In this document: in pieces, positions 9,325-19,646 of the stretch
Layout of the letters: each line of letters opens with the position of its first letter
Position numbering within the stretch: the first letter of the stretch is position 1
Assembly: GCF_022374875.2 (NCBI RefSeq)
Contig: NZ_CP092427.2
Location: forward strand, 1,488,001 to 1,552,000
DNA from: Mycolicibacterium rufum
GTDB lineage: Bacteria; Actinomycetota; Actinomycetes; Mycobacteriales; Mycobacteriaceae
Direction: 5' to 3'
DNA: 64,000 bases
Notes under the pieces: generated by a model
Told to the model about the DNA's origin: nothing
The model's input: the letters and a program-made list of their open reading frames with translations, nothing else
Database searches by the model: none
Position numbers and translations under genes: made by a program

Positions 9325-9682
9325 CGGTCTCCCAGGCCGAGCACGCGTCATCACCCAGCTACTGTGCGATCGAAGGGACGGCGCCCGTCGAGGCTTTAGC
9401 CCCGTTCCTTCTCGATACTCGCAACACGGTGCGACCAATCGACCTATCGCTGTTAGCACGAGCGCGGTCCACCGTGCTAAATACTGTGCTAGCCAATGTG
9501 TGCACCACTACCCCCTCTGCCCATTTCGTGGAGTCTAGATTTGCCCCCCGATGTGCTGAGCCGAGCATACAGTGAACAACATCTCGCTGCCTGCTCGACG
9601 GGGTGGTTAGCGGTGCAGCGAACCATTAGACTCGCCGAACAAGACGGGCGGATCATCCCTCGCGGAAGAGTGGGTAAAGAAG
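9325..9682. other. Divergent intergenic region between GT4 gene and wzy-like gene
   Basis: About 358 bases between divergent genes, AT-richer than the genome. It should contain promoters in both directions. I found no convincing hairpin or consensus promoter, and the overlapping short frames have no recognisable coding content. Confidence 0.4.
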
Positions 9683-11035
9683 ATGGCTTCAACCATATTG
9701 CTGGCAATAACGCTTATTGTATTTGCGCTTGTCGCCCTGCCTTCGTTGGGATATCTGAAGACGGCGCTGTTCTGTTTTCTGATAACCTGCGTAGTCGCGC
9801 CTTTCCCGATTTTTTTATGGAGCTCTGAGGCGCCGAACCACACGGGCATCACTTACGCCACGCCGGCAGTCCTTACCTATACTTCAGCGCTCGTAGCGCT
9901 GCTCTTGGGTTTGATTCATAAGTGGAAGAGGAATGGCCTTCTGCTGGGATACGGTTGCGTGGTACTTATTTATCTTATTGTCGGCATCTTTGCAGTTTGG
10001 TCGGGCGCGGGCGAACAGTGGGCTGGCCTGATACATCTCGTCTCCGCCGTTGTAGCCCTTGCAGTTGGTTACCAGTTCGGTTCGCAACTGAATCCCAGTG
10101 TGTACCGGTTCCTGATCGGCACAATCCTCTTCTTGCTGGTGATCAACCTCTTACTTTGCTTCGCGCAATTGTCGGGCCTTCCATTAACCCTCTTCCCGGA
10201 CCAACTTGCTAACCAACTGCAATACGGCCGACCGGTAGGAACCTTTGGTCACTCATCGACACCCGGAAAGTTCATTCTTATGATGTTCGTGGTGCTGTTG
10301 CCGGCCCTACGTTCGTACGATTCCGCCACGCGCCGTATGGCTTGGTGGTCCGTTGGCGTGGCGGTTCCGCTCGTAGCAATAACGCTCGCACGCGCAAATC
10401 TCGCCGCTGTTGTAGCAGCTATTGGGCTTTGGCTGATATGGGATCGGGGCAGCAGGAAGGCGAATTCAAAGAGACTCTTCCTATTGATAGCCGCATTCGC
10501 AGTGTCCGCCCCCGTTTTGGCCGCGACATTAGACCGTTTCTCATCTGATCCGGGAGGTGGCGACCGCGCCGTCATCTACCACACGGGCCTCAAGCAACTC
10601 GAGTCAAATCTCTGGGAGGGCACGGGGCCCAACTACTACGCCGAGGATGTTGGGCGTTGGGATCAAATGACGGCTTGGGGCTTCCCGCTGCACAACTCTT
10701 TCCTGTACCCCGTGGCGGAAATTGGCTTGGTCGGGGGCTTGCTTTTTTTACTGCCGGTATTCGTTGTATGTGCGATCGCGATCGTCGATTGCATACGTGG
10801 TGGGGATGTATCGCTGTGGTCGAAATCGTACTTAGTAACATTTCCGGGGCTGGTGGCTATTGCCATGACCGGGTGGGGGATGCTGGTCGGCAGCACGCTA
10901 TGCCTCTGGTACTTCGTAATCGGTTTTGCGGTTAGTCGGATGGTGAAGAAGGATTGTTATATCTTGACCAATCAGACCGAGGCGGCGCTTGCTGGGACAT
11001 CTAACGTTCGCATTCCGCCCGCGCGGGTGCAGTGA
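9683..11035 (+). CDS. O-antigen polymerase/ligase family protein (Wzy-like)
   Basis: A 450-residue protein with about 10-12 transmembrane segments and one larger extracellular loop. The loop contains the Wzy_C/WaaL-type pattern RAVIYHTGLKQLESNLWEGTG followed by GPNYY and FPLHNSFLYPVAEIGLVGG, where the conserved Arg and His are functionally important in this superfamily. It probably polymerises the flipped repeat units on the outer face of the membrane. Start ATG at 9683 begins the first hydrophobic segment. It is the only plus-strand gene between rmlCD and accD5 and is convergent with the small membrane gene and the chain-length kinase. Confidence 0.9.
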   Translation: MASTILLAITLIVFALVALPSLGYLKTALFCFLITCVVAPFPIFLWSSEAPNHTGITYATPAVLTYTSALVALLLGLIHKWKRNGLLLGYGCVVLIYLIVGIFAVWSGAGEQWAGLIHLVSAVVALAVGYQFGSQLNPSVYRFLIGTILFLLVINLLLCFAQLSGLPLTLFPDQLANQLQYGRPVGTFGHSSTPGKFILMMFVVLLPALRSYDSATRRMAWWSVGVAVPLVAITLARANLAAVVAAIGLWLIWDRGSRKANSKRLFLLIAAFAVSAPVLAATLDRFSSDPGGGDRAVIYHTGLKQLESNLWEGTGPNYYAEDVGRWDQMTAWGFPLHNSFLYPVAEIGLVGGLLFLLPVFVVCAIAIVDCIRGGDVSLWSKSYLVTFPGLVAIAMTGWGMLVGSTLCLWYFVIGFAVSRMVKKDCYILTNQTEAALAGTSNVRIPPARVQ

Positions 11036-11051
11036 AAGCCTCGACCGCTCT

Positions 11052-11228
11052 TTACTCCTGCAATGAAAAATAAAGGTGGCCGGTCAGAAGCAGGTAACAA
11101 AGCATCGCGGTTATGCCAATCAACACGATGGTTATCATCACGACATGGAGGGCATTGAACTGTCTGTCGGCTTCAGCGGCGGAGTCGCCCGAGTTACTCG
11201 GCGAAGCGTTCTCAGCCACTACGCTCAC
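11052..11228 (-). CDS. Small single-pass membrane protein (58 residues), unassigned
   Basis: A GTG at 11228 opens a 58-codon frame ending in TAA at 11052. The translation has a polar N-terminus (SVVAENASPSNSGDSAAEAD) and one clear hydrophobic segment at about residues 29-49 (VVMITIVLIGITAMLCYLLL), then a short tail HLYFSLQE. It starts 31 bases after the stop of the Wzz/BY-kinase gene on the same strand, so it is probably the last cistron of that transcript. No family is recognised. A small accessory partner of the chain-length kinase or polymerase is one possibility. Ribosome-site support is weak, so it could be a chance frame. Confidence 0.5.
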   Translation of the reverse strand: MSVVAENASPSNSGDSAAEADRQFNALHVVMITIVLIGITAMLCYLLLTGHLYFSLQE

Positions 11229-11259
11229 ATTGCCCTAACGGCTTCATTCCACGGCGCAA

Positions 11260-12783
11260 TCACTGCATATCCGATCCTCGCTTGATGCTGGAATTCTCGG
11301 CAATTGGTTGTCCCGTCGCTATATGTGACGCGGCATTGACGCCCGTGTTAGGTGTCTCGACTGGTTCAACTTGAAACGAGTCCTGAGTGAGTTCTTTGGG
11401 ACCTGAGGACCTGGTCTGGGTGGTTCTCGCCGAACCTTCTTCGCCGTAGTAACCGTAGCCATAGGAGCCGTGCCCGCGCTCAGGTGTCATTGTGAGGACG
11501 GCACCGAGCAATCGCGCCCCAACATCTCGCAGGCTGCTCACAGCATGCGCGAGCTGATCGCGCTTCGTCTCTCCAAAACGCGCAATCAGGAGTACTCCGT
11601 CGGAGTTTGCAGCCAGAATGGCTGCGTCGGTGACGGCCAGCAACGGTGTTGTGTCAATGACGACGTAATCGAATTGGGCGCGAAGCTCAGCCAAGACCTT
11701 CTTCGCAGACTTCGAACCCAACAGTTCGCTTGGATTGGGAGGTATCGCGCCGGAGGTCAAGACCGTCAGGCCAGAAAAACGAGTCTTTTGGAGCGTTTCA
11801 GGCAGTGAAGCGGCGCCGCTTAACACCGTACTGAACCCTACGGCACCAACCAGGTCGAGATATCGATGAAGCATGGGCCGTCGCATGTCGCCATCGACCA
11901 GCACAACATTGTGATCGGCCTCCGCTAGCGCCAGCGCAATGTTAATTGCCGTCGTGGACTTTCCTTCATGTGGCATCGAGCTTGTAGTCACGATCACGCG
12001 GGGCGGATTGTCGACTGCCAAAAACTTTAGGTTAGTACGTAGTTTTCGGAATGCCTCGGCGATACCGGAGTTGTCGCTTTCGAAGTTTATTGCTGGCTGT
12101 TTCCGACGCTCTTTATCGAGCGGCACTGTACCCACCAGTCCAGCCCCCGTGAGTTCCTCGACAATCGACCTCGACTTCACGGTGTTATCTAGCAGGTCTC
12201 TGATCACTGCCAGGCCTATGCCTAAGACAACACCCAACCCAAGGCCAAAAGCTAAGTTTCGGGCCGTCTTCGGGACTACAGCGTGGCTCGGAATGGACGC
12301 TCGCTGCTCGACAACCACACGCGAGTCGGGATTGGCACCACTGTCAGGCGTTTCGAGCTCGCGGACCATCGCTACAAATTCGTCTGACAAAGTATTTGCT
12401 ATATCGCGCGCTCGAACAGGTGATGCATCGAGCACTTCTACATCAATCAGCACGGTTTCTAATTTGGCGCTAGCTTTGACGTGCTGCTGCAAATCATGCG
12501 CCGTCATATCCAGTCCGAGCTTATCAATCGTCCGCTGCGCGAGAGTTTCCCCCATAAGCAATTCGGTGTATGACAGAACCCTTTCTTGCGAGAACCTATT
12601 GCCTTGGTAGGTCTCTGTCAGTGTGGAACCGGCAGGTGTAGAGACGAATAAGCGCGTGGACGCCTGGTAGAGCGGTGTTGTCAGCAGTGTGACAATCACA
12701 GCGACTAACAAGGCCGTCACAGTGGTTACGCATACGATCAGCCAGCGAGCGCGCAAGAGCTTGAGGTAGTCCTGCAAATTCAT
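11260..12783 (-). CDS. Polysaccharide co-polymerase with C-terminal BY-type tyrosine kinase (Wzz-CpsD fusion)
   Basis: 507 residues. Residues about 1-240 form a Wzz chain-length domain with membrane helices near 15-35 and about 180-200. The C-terminal part is a bacterial tyrosine kinase: Walker A SSMPHEGKSTTAIN with the key Lys, Walker A' VVLVDGDMRRP, Walker B YVVIDTTPL, and a Tyr-rich cluster GYGYYGEEG as the likely autophosphorylation site. The open frame begins at 12915, but the ATG at 12783 (MNLQDYLKLLRARW) has GGAG upstream and matches the paralogue at 28540-29886. It should control chain length or export of the locus 1 polymer. Confidence 0.95.
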   Translation of the reverse strand: MNLQDYLKLLRARWLIVCVTTVTALLVAVIVTLLTTPLYQASTRLFVSTPAGSTLTETYQGNRFSQERVLSYTELLMGETLAQRTIDKLGLDMTAHDLQQHVKASAKLETVLIDVEVLDASPVRARDIANTLSDEFVAMVRELETPDSGANPDSRVVVEQRASIPSHAVVPKTARNLAFGLGLGVVLGIGLAVIRDLLDNTVKSRSIVEELTGAGLVGTVPLDKERRKQPAINFESDNSGIAEAFRKLRTNLKFLAVDNPPRVIVTTSSMPHEGKSTTAINIALALAEADHNVVLVDGDMRRPMLHRYLDLVGAVGFSTVLSGAASLPETLQKTRFSGLTVLTSGAIPPNPSELLGSKSAKKVLAELRAQFDYVVIDTTPLLAVTDAAILAANSDGVLLIARFGETKRDQLAHAVSSLRDVGARLLGAVLTMTPERGHGSYGYGYYGEEGSARTTQTRSSGPKELTQDSFQVEPVETPNTGVNAASHIATGQPIAENSSIKRGSDMQ

Positions 12784-12847
12784 CGAGAGCTCCTTCGGTA
12801 GCTCGTCATCTTTATGACACGTTCGTCCGCCACACCTAGCGCCATGT

Positions 12848-14692
12848 CTATCCCTTGCACTCGGGCACCAGGACTTTCGAATCGACAGTGTTGACGAGGG
12901 GCTGGCTGGGCACACGCGCTTTACCTGGCACCGTGGGTTCCGAAAGTTGGAAGCTGATATTCGCAGGTTGTCCGGGCGGGATGATCACCTGTACTTCAAA
13001 GACGGGATGCCCGCGTTCAGTGCTCACAATTGCGGGGACACGCTCTCCATTGAGAATCGCAGCGGAAAGTTTTGCGTCCTTGGTCGCGAAGAGACGAACT
13101 GAAGTGATATTCGTACCGCGTGGTATTTCGATTGGAACGTCAGGCGAAAGGCCCGCAGCTGCAGCCACGTAATCCGGCAGCGGCTTGTTCGGAACTGTGT
13201 TATCCAGATTCACCGTGACCGTAGATGCTCGGGTGGCGCCTCGACAGTCATCCGCCGCGTATTCGATGCTGGTCTTTAGGTAGTAGTCCAGCTTGTTACC
13301 GCCTAGATTATTAAGCACCACGGCCGCGAATGGTGCCGCATCGTCCGGGATCGCATGCGCTAACGGCGTCTCCTCAAGCAGTTTTTGCTCCTCGGCGACG
13401 GAACTCCATATAGCGATGCGACGTTCGCTGACCGCCCTACCTAGGGCGTCTAAAAGTTGCCGAGGTGATTTCACTGGTCCAGTGATCTTGGTAACGACGG
13501 CGGTGGCGATGTTCTGAAGGTATTGCTTACGCGCCAACTGATCCTCGGGAAAGCGAATGTACGCGGTTGACTCCGTCAGCTCGACGACATTATCCTTTGA
13601 AATGACTTCGCCATCCGCCATAGTAATTGGCCCGACGGCGCCAAGAATATAGCTAAGCGCCACAGGGTCAATGGCAATTACGCCATCAACGTTCGTCCCC
13701 GTCTGCTGCGCCCACATCGTCCTCCAGATCTGCGCGGTGTACGGGAAGTGTGGACTCAGGTTGCTGTTACGGAAGTCTGTGAATGGATTCGCAAAGCCAT
13801 ATTGCTGGTCGTACTCTAAGCCGAGGTCAATGGGCGCGATGGCGTCCGCGAGATCGACGTTCGACCCCAATGTATCGACCGTCGGTGTGCCGTTGTCGAA
13901 GCGCAGGACCCCGAATCCGCCCAGCAATCCACCGGTCCCCCGCGCCTCAGCGTTGGTCTGGAAACCCATGAAGTAGGTGCGCGGACCGTCGGCTCCCATC
14001 ATCGGCGGGACCAAGCGCGCGGCCAACGCTGTGTTCTCCAATATCGAGGTGAGATCGGCGATTTGGTCCTGCAACTGGGTCCGTGCGTCGCCGATGGTCG
14101 CCATGTAGTGCGGATCCTGGATCGCGCCAGCTTCGGCGTTGAGCCGGGTCGCCTTCTCCGCCAAGGTGCTCAGTTGATCCTCCTGGCTGCGCAGCAGGTC
14201 GACATCGACGCGGCCGTCTTTGTACAGCCGCTCGGGCGAGATCGTCACACCGATATCGGCTGCCGGCTGCAACACGTTCGTCGCCAGACCGGACACGACA
14301 TCGGTGATCTGCTGGCCCGTCTTGAACGGACTGCCCAACCACGGAACGGCGGCGACGATGTTCCACGCCAGCGAGTGCGTTGCATCGCGTGCCGCCTGAG
14401 CGCTGTCGGTGGCATCGCGGGCCAACGCGGCAGCGGTCTTCGTATCCGCTTCTAACAGAGAGTCTTTGGCCTTCTGAGCGCTGCCCCGCGCCTGCTCGAG
14501 ATTCGACTTCGCCTGGAATGCGCCAACAGCGACCCAGCAGCCCAAACCGAGGATCAACAGGACCACAACCATCGACGCAATGACGAATCGACGACTGCGA
14601 AGCAGCCCCGGGTACCGACGGCGCTCCTCGTCGTCGGCTTCTTCCTCGGCGTTCAGTCGGTGGTCATGTTGACGTCGCGAAAAGAGACCCAC
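12848..14692 (-). CDS. DUF4012 domain-containing membrane-anchored protein
   Basis: 614 residues from a GTG at 14692. A charged cytoplasmic N-terminus (about 1-35) precedes one transmembrane helix at about 36-58; the rest is extracytoplasmic. Residues about 65-110 are Ala/Lys-rich and probably coiled. The large C-terminal part (RTYFMGFQTNAEARGTGG, GFGVLRFDNG, TGTNVDGVIAIDPVALSYIL, GPITMADG) is the DUF4012 pattern found in actinobacterial polysaccharide loci, function unknown. It precedes the chain-length kinase gene by 64 bases. GC content changes inside the gene: the first ~230 codons look GC-rich like the chromosome, and the remainder is lower, so it may be a recombinant gene. Confidence 0.87.
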   Translation of the reverse strand: MGLFSRRQHDHRLNAEEEADDEERRRYPGLLRSRRFVIASMVVVLLILGLGCWVAVGAFQAKSNLEQARGSAQKAKDSLLEADTKTAAALARDATDSAQAARDATHSLAWNIVAAVPWLGSPFKTGQQITDVVSGLATNVLQPAADIGVTISPERLYKDGRVDVDLLRSQEDQLSTLAEKATRLNAEAGAIQDPHYMATIGDARTQLQDQIADLTSILENTALAARLVPPMMGADGPRTYFMGFQTNAEARGTGGLLGGFGVLRFDNGTPTVDTLGSNVDLADAIAPIDLGLEYDQQYGFANPFTDFRNSNLSPHFPYTAQIWRTMWAQQTGTNVDGVIAIDPVALSYILGAVGPITMADGEVISKDNVVELTESTAYIRFPEDQLARKQYLQNIATAVVTKITGPVKSPRQLLDALGRAVSERRIAIWSSVAEEQKLLEETPLAHAIPDDAAPFAAVVLNNLGGNKLDYYLKTSIEYAADDCRGATRASTVTVNLDNTVPNKPLPDYVAAAAGLSPDVPIEIPRGTNITSVRLFATKDAKLSAAILNGERVPAIVSTERGHPVFEVQVIIPPGQPANISFQLSEPTVPGKARVPSQPLVNTVDSKVLVPECKG

Positions 14693-14716
14693 TCAGATGA
14701 TCCTGACAATAAACGA

Positions 14717-14744
14717 GGCCTGCACGTCAGACGACGTGCAGGCC
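14717..14744 (-). terminator. Perfect 12-bp hairpin downstream of the small secreted gene
   Basis: GGCCTGCACGTC at 14717-14728 pairs perfectly with GACGTGCAGGCC at 14733-14744 around an AGAC loop. It lies 33 bases past the stop of the minus-strand gene at 14777. Reading on the minus strand, only a weak T-containing tail follows, as is common for mycobacterial terminators. Confidence 0.75.
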
Positions 14745-14776
14745 CCAGCACGACAGATGCTCAGCAAGGTCCGCCT

Positions 14777-15196
14777 TTAGCAAGAACCGGTGCTGACCGT
14801 CCCGTACGGACCGATTCCCACGGAATTGCCACCCAGGCAGACGTCGAACTTGACGCCCCGGGAAATCGCCTCATTCTTGCGAAGCTGGGCTGCCCGCGTG
14901 GCAGCGAGCTGACCGAAGAAGCTGTCGGGATTCGCCGCTGCGAAGGCCTCGAGGCGAGTAGCCCTCCGGTCCTGCGACTTCGCGCTCTGATCGAGGAACA
15001 CGCTGATCAGCTGCAGCGAAGTTGCCGTAACGATGTACACGGGGCCTTTCGGCTGCGCCGGGAGGTCCGCGAAACTAGGCGCAGCCGGAAGCTGGATCGC
15101 CGGCGCCGCATTCGCGGCGACCGGAACAAACGCGGCGCCGACCGCAACGGCGGCAGCAGCGGCAGTCACCTGGAATTTGGTAGCAACGGTGGTCAT
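14777..15196 (-). CDS. Small secreted protein of unknown function
   Basis: About 139 residues from an ATG at 15196 (MTTVATKFQ); the frame also allows an upstream ATG at 15208. The N-terminus is a typical Sec signal peptide (AAAAAVAVGAAFVPVAANA, cleavage after ANAAP). The mature part is about 110 residues with two Cys (FDVCLGG and the C-terminal TGSC) that could pair. I do not recognise a family. It is followed by a strong hairpin at 14717-14744, so it is a separate transcript from the DUF4012 gene. It sits where the lower-GC locus meets the accD5 region. Confidence 0.75.
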   Translation of the reverse strand: MTTVATKFQVTAAAAAVAVGAAFVPVAANAAPAIQLPAAPSFADLPAQPKGPVYIVTATSLQLISVFLDQSAKSQDRRATRLEAFAAANPDSFFGQLAATRAAQLRKNEAISRGVKFDVCLGGNSVGIGPYGTVSTGSC

Positions 15197-17232
<2,036 letters not shown>

Positions 17233-17263
17233 CCAATTCGTCTGCCAGACAAGGAGTTCAGCT

Positions 17264-17545
17264 GTGGACCATGATGCCGACATCGTCGAGGTGTCCGATG
17301 CCCGGGACATGACGATCGACGACCCGCCCCAGCCCGACCCGCACTTCCAGATCGTCAAAGGCAACGCCTCTCCAGAGGAGATCGCCGCGCTGGTGACCGT
17401 GCTGGCCGGGGCGGGAGGCGCCGGGCACGCCGAACCGGGCCCCCAGGAACTCAATCCCTGGGGCCACCCTGTCGACAAGCTGCGCTACGACGTGACCAGC
17501 TGGCAGCGCGTCACGCTGCTAGAGCGGATGCACATGCGACGATGA
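17264..17545 (+). CDS. accE5: Acyl-CoA carboxylase epsilon subunit AccE5
   Basis: 93 residues from a GTG at 17264, preceded by AAGGAG. The C-terminal region [23 protein letters not shown] is the signature of the actinobacterial acyl-CoA carboxylase epsilon subunit, which stabilises the AccA3-AccD5 complex. The acidic N-terminal 30 residues ([15 protein letters not shown]) are variable between species. It sits directly after accD5 and its end overlaps the maf start by 4 bases (ATGA), indicating translational coupling. Confidence 0.95.
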   Translation: MDHDADIVEVSDARDMTIDDPPQPDPHFQIVKGNASPEEIAALVTVLAGAGGAGHAEPGPQELNPWGHPVDKLRYDVTSWQRVTLLERMHMRR

Positions 17546-18171
17546 CCCAGTTTGTTCTGGGTTCCGCCTCGGCCGGTCGGCTGCGCGTACTGCGGCAGGC
17601 GGGCATCGATCCGTTGGTCGTAGTGTCCGACGTCGATGAGGACGCACTGATCGCGTCGCTAGACCCGGAAACGCCGCCCGAAGCGGTCGTGCTCAAACTT
17701 GCCAATGCGAAGGCGGTCGACGTGGCAGCGCAATTGCCAGATGACGTCGCAGTCGACTGCGTCGTGCTGGGCTGCGATTCGATGCTCTACCGGGACGGCA
17801 AGCTTTGGGGGAAGCCGGGCAGCGCCTCGGCAGCGCACGCGCAGTGGTTGGCTATGGCGGGGTCCACAGCTCACCTGCTCACCGGGCACGCACTTCTAGC
17901 GATTTCGAAGGGCGTAATCGTGCACGCGGACGGCCTGACTGACTCCACTAACGTCCGCTTCGGCACCCCGTCGGAAAGCGAGATCGGAGCCTACGTGGCC
18001 AGCGGGGAACCGGCGAACGTGGCTGGTGCCTTCACGATTGACGGCCTCGGTGGATGGTTCGTTGATTGGATTGAAGGGAATCCGTCTAACGTCGTTGGTC
18101 TAAGCCTTCCTCATGTGCACCGCATGCTCGCCAGCGCGGGCATTTCCCCTGTTTCGTTTTGGAAGCATTGA
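17542..18171 (+). CDS. maf: Maf-family nucleoside triphosphate pyrophosphatase
   Basis: 209 residues, ATG at 17542 overlapping the accE5 stop. The N-terminal [18 protein letters not shown] is the Maf signature, with [20 protein letters not shown] (catalytic Asp) and a C-terminal [11 protein letters not shown]. Maf proteins hydrolyse canonical or modified NTPs and are linked to cell-division control. This order accD5-accE5-maf is conserved in mycobacteria (Rv3280-Rv3282), but here sseA does not follow. The last third of the gene is visibly less GC-rich than accD5, matching the composition of the following 1.4 kb. Confidence 0.94.
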   Translation: MTQFVLGSASAGRLRVLRQAGIDPLVVVSDVDEDALIASLDPETPPEAVVLKLANAKAVDVAAQLPDDVAVDCVVLGCDSMLYRDGKLWGKPGSASAAHAQWLAMAGSTAHLLTGHALLAISKGVIVHADGLTDSTNVRFGTPSESEIGAYVASGEPANVAGAFTIDGLGGWFVDWIEGNPSNVVGLSLPHVHRMLASAGISPVSFWKH

Positions 18172-18442
18172 GGAGCACGGGGGCCATCGTACTGATTCCG
18201 TCGAGCACCGAATGCGGGCGGAGCGACGGCGGCGTCCAGTCAATTGACATTCAGGGCCGTTCATGCAGTCGCCGGCGAGCAGCGATAATGGACACCGCGT
18301 TCTGGCCATGCCCGCTCACGTCGCCAACTAAGCGCACGGTCCATTCGGACTCGCGCGAAACCGTGTCTTGACTGATCCAGTGGAGCACGTGAATGAACTA
18401 GGCAACGCTAGCCCAGGGTGCGAGACACGTGTCCGCAGCGCC

Positions 18443-18787
18443 TCACCAGCACTTCTCGTTCGGCCTGCTTACGCCGAGGCTCACCGCCTTCGACTTCATA
18501 GGCACTTCAGTCCCCTGCTTCGGCCACACCCAGCACACAATCCAGTTAGTCAAGTTCAGTTGATCGCGGTTGCCGTTTTGGTCAATAGTCTTGATTTTGA
18601 CTCCAGCTGGCGCGGCCGCACGAAGGTCGTCGAAGGCCTTCGCAAGTACCATCTTTCGCACATCTGGCATCTCCCAGGTAGTAGCTGTGGCCGTCGGTGA
18701 AGTATCAGCTGCGGCAGGTACAGCAAACCCAGTCGATGCAATTGCGATAGCGGCTGTCAAGCCAGCGATTCTGCGCCACCCCACCAT
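18443..18787 (-). CDS. Small secreted PASTA-like protein, copy 1
   Basis: 114 residues. A Sec signal peptide (LTAAIAIASTGFAVPAAAD) precedes about 85 residues with the PASTA-like opening WEMPDVRKMVLAKAFDDLRAA. Shared with the neighbour at 19233: MPDVR, a central NW-x-VC, and a C-terminal NEKC, suggesting one disulfide-stabilised degenerate PASTA domain. PASTA domains bind peptidoglycan fragments or act as cell-wall spacers; a single stand-alone secreted domain could bind cell wall, but this is inference. GC content is below the surrounding core genes. Confidence 0.78.
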   Translation of the reverse strand: MVGWRRIAGLTAAIAIASTGFAVPAAADTSPTATATTWEMPDVRKMVLAKAFDDLRAAAPAGVKIKTIDQNGNRDQLNLTNWIVCWVWPKQGTEVPMKSKAVSLGVSRPNEKCW

Positions 18788-19232
18788 AACCCCCTACTTT
18801 GAGCCTCTAAACTTTTGTCATACAGTAGCGGATGCGGCCGCGTCTGGCCGCTCGTCGGCCGTATGGATTATTCCCGTGTCCTTCTGCATCTTTTGACGGT
18901 CAGCAACTAGGTTTGCGGCTGCGGGATGTAGAGACAGCCGATTTGCGCGCCCAGGCAGTGTGAGCCCCAGGTTGTCGGACTCAAGAGTCGTTTCGGGTCG
19001 TCTTATTGAAGGCTGACGGCACAATTATGCGGAAAAGCTGGCTCACTCAGGCCTCTTGTAGCGCGTTCACTCAGCCGCGAGCTGGGAGGCGTCCGAGCGG
19101 TGCGTTTTGCACTTTCGTCGTCGTCCCCAAGTTCACGAACGATGGAATGACAGATTATCGAGCTTTCGCGACCAGGGTGAACTGACCAGAGACTCGCGAG
19201 TTGATCCTGCAATCAATGATCTTCAGCCGGAT
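18788..19232. other. Gene-free stretch between the two PASTA-like genes
   Basis: About 445 bases of lower-GC sequence between two same-strand paralogues. It presumably holds the promoter of the first copy. The open frames present have no recognisable coding content, and I see no repeat or hairpin that stands out. Confidence 0.4.
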
Positions 19233-19553
19233 CTAGCACTTTTCATTGAGTCGCCGGAGCGCGAAAATCACTCTCTTGGTCTTTTGTGAGATCTCTCTGT
19301 CCGGTCGGGGTGACGTGGCACAGACCGCCCAGTTCGAGTAGTTGTAGACCACCTGATTGACGTTGGGCTGGAGTCTGATGTCCAACTCGACATCACCCGT
19401 TACGGCGCGCACGTCGTTGATCGCCGTCTCTAGGATCTCACCACGGACGTCGGGCATGATCCATTCGTCCTGGGCAGCGGCCGGTCCGGCGAGCCCTACC
19501 GACGCCACCACCGCGGTTGATGCCATTGCAGCAGCGGCCATTTGCTTTCGCAT
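19233..19553 (-). CDS. Small secreted PASTA-like protein, copy 2
   Basis: 106 residues from the ATG at 19553, which has GAGGGG 7 bases upstream; the frame continues to 19643 without similarity. A signal peptide (AMASTAVVASVGLAGPAAAQ) is followed by a PASTA-like domain WIMPDVRGEILETAINDVRAV, then SNWAVCATSP and a C-terminal NEKC. It is a diverged paralogue of the gene at 18443-18787, same strand and order. The pair lies between maf and polysaccharide locus 2, where other mycobacteria would have sseA. Confidence 0.8.
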   Translation of the reverse strand: MRKQMAAAAMASTAVVASVGLAGPAAAQDEWIMPDVRGEILETAINDVRAVTGDVELDIRLQPNVNQVVYNYSNWAVCATSPRPDREISQKTKRVIFALRRLNEKC

Positions 19554-19646
19554 GGACAAACCCCTCGGCTCGGTTCCGGATCGCATAGGGGACCATAACC
19601 GATTCGGGAGTGCGGCGAGCGAACTCTTGCCTGGTCGATTCACCGC

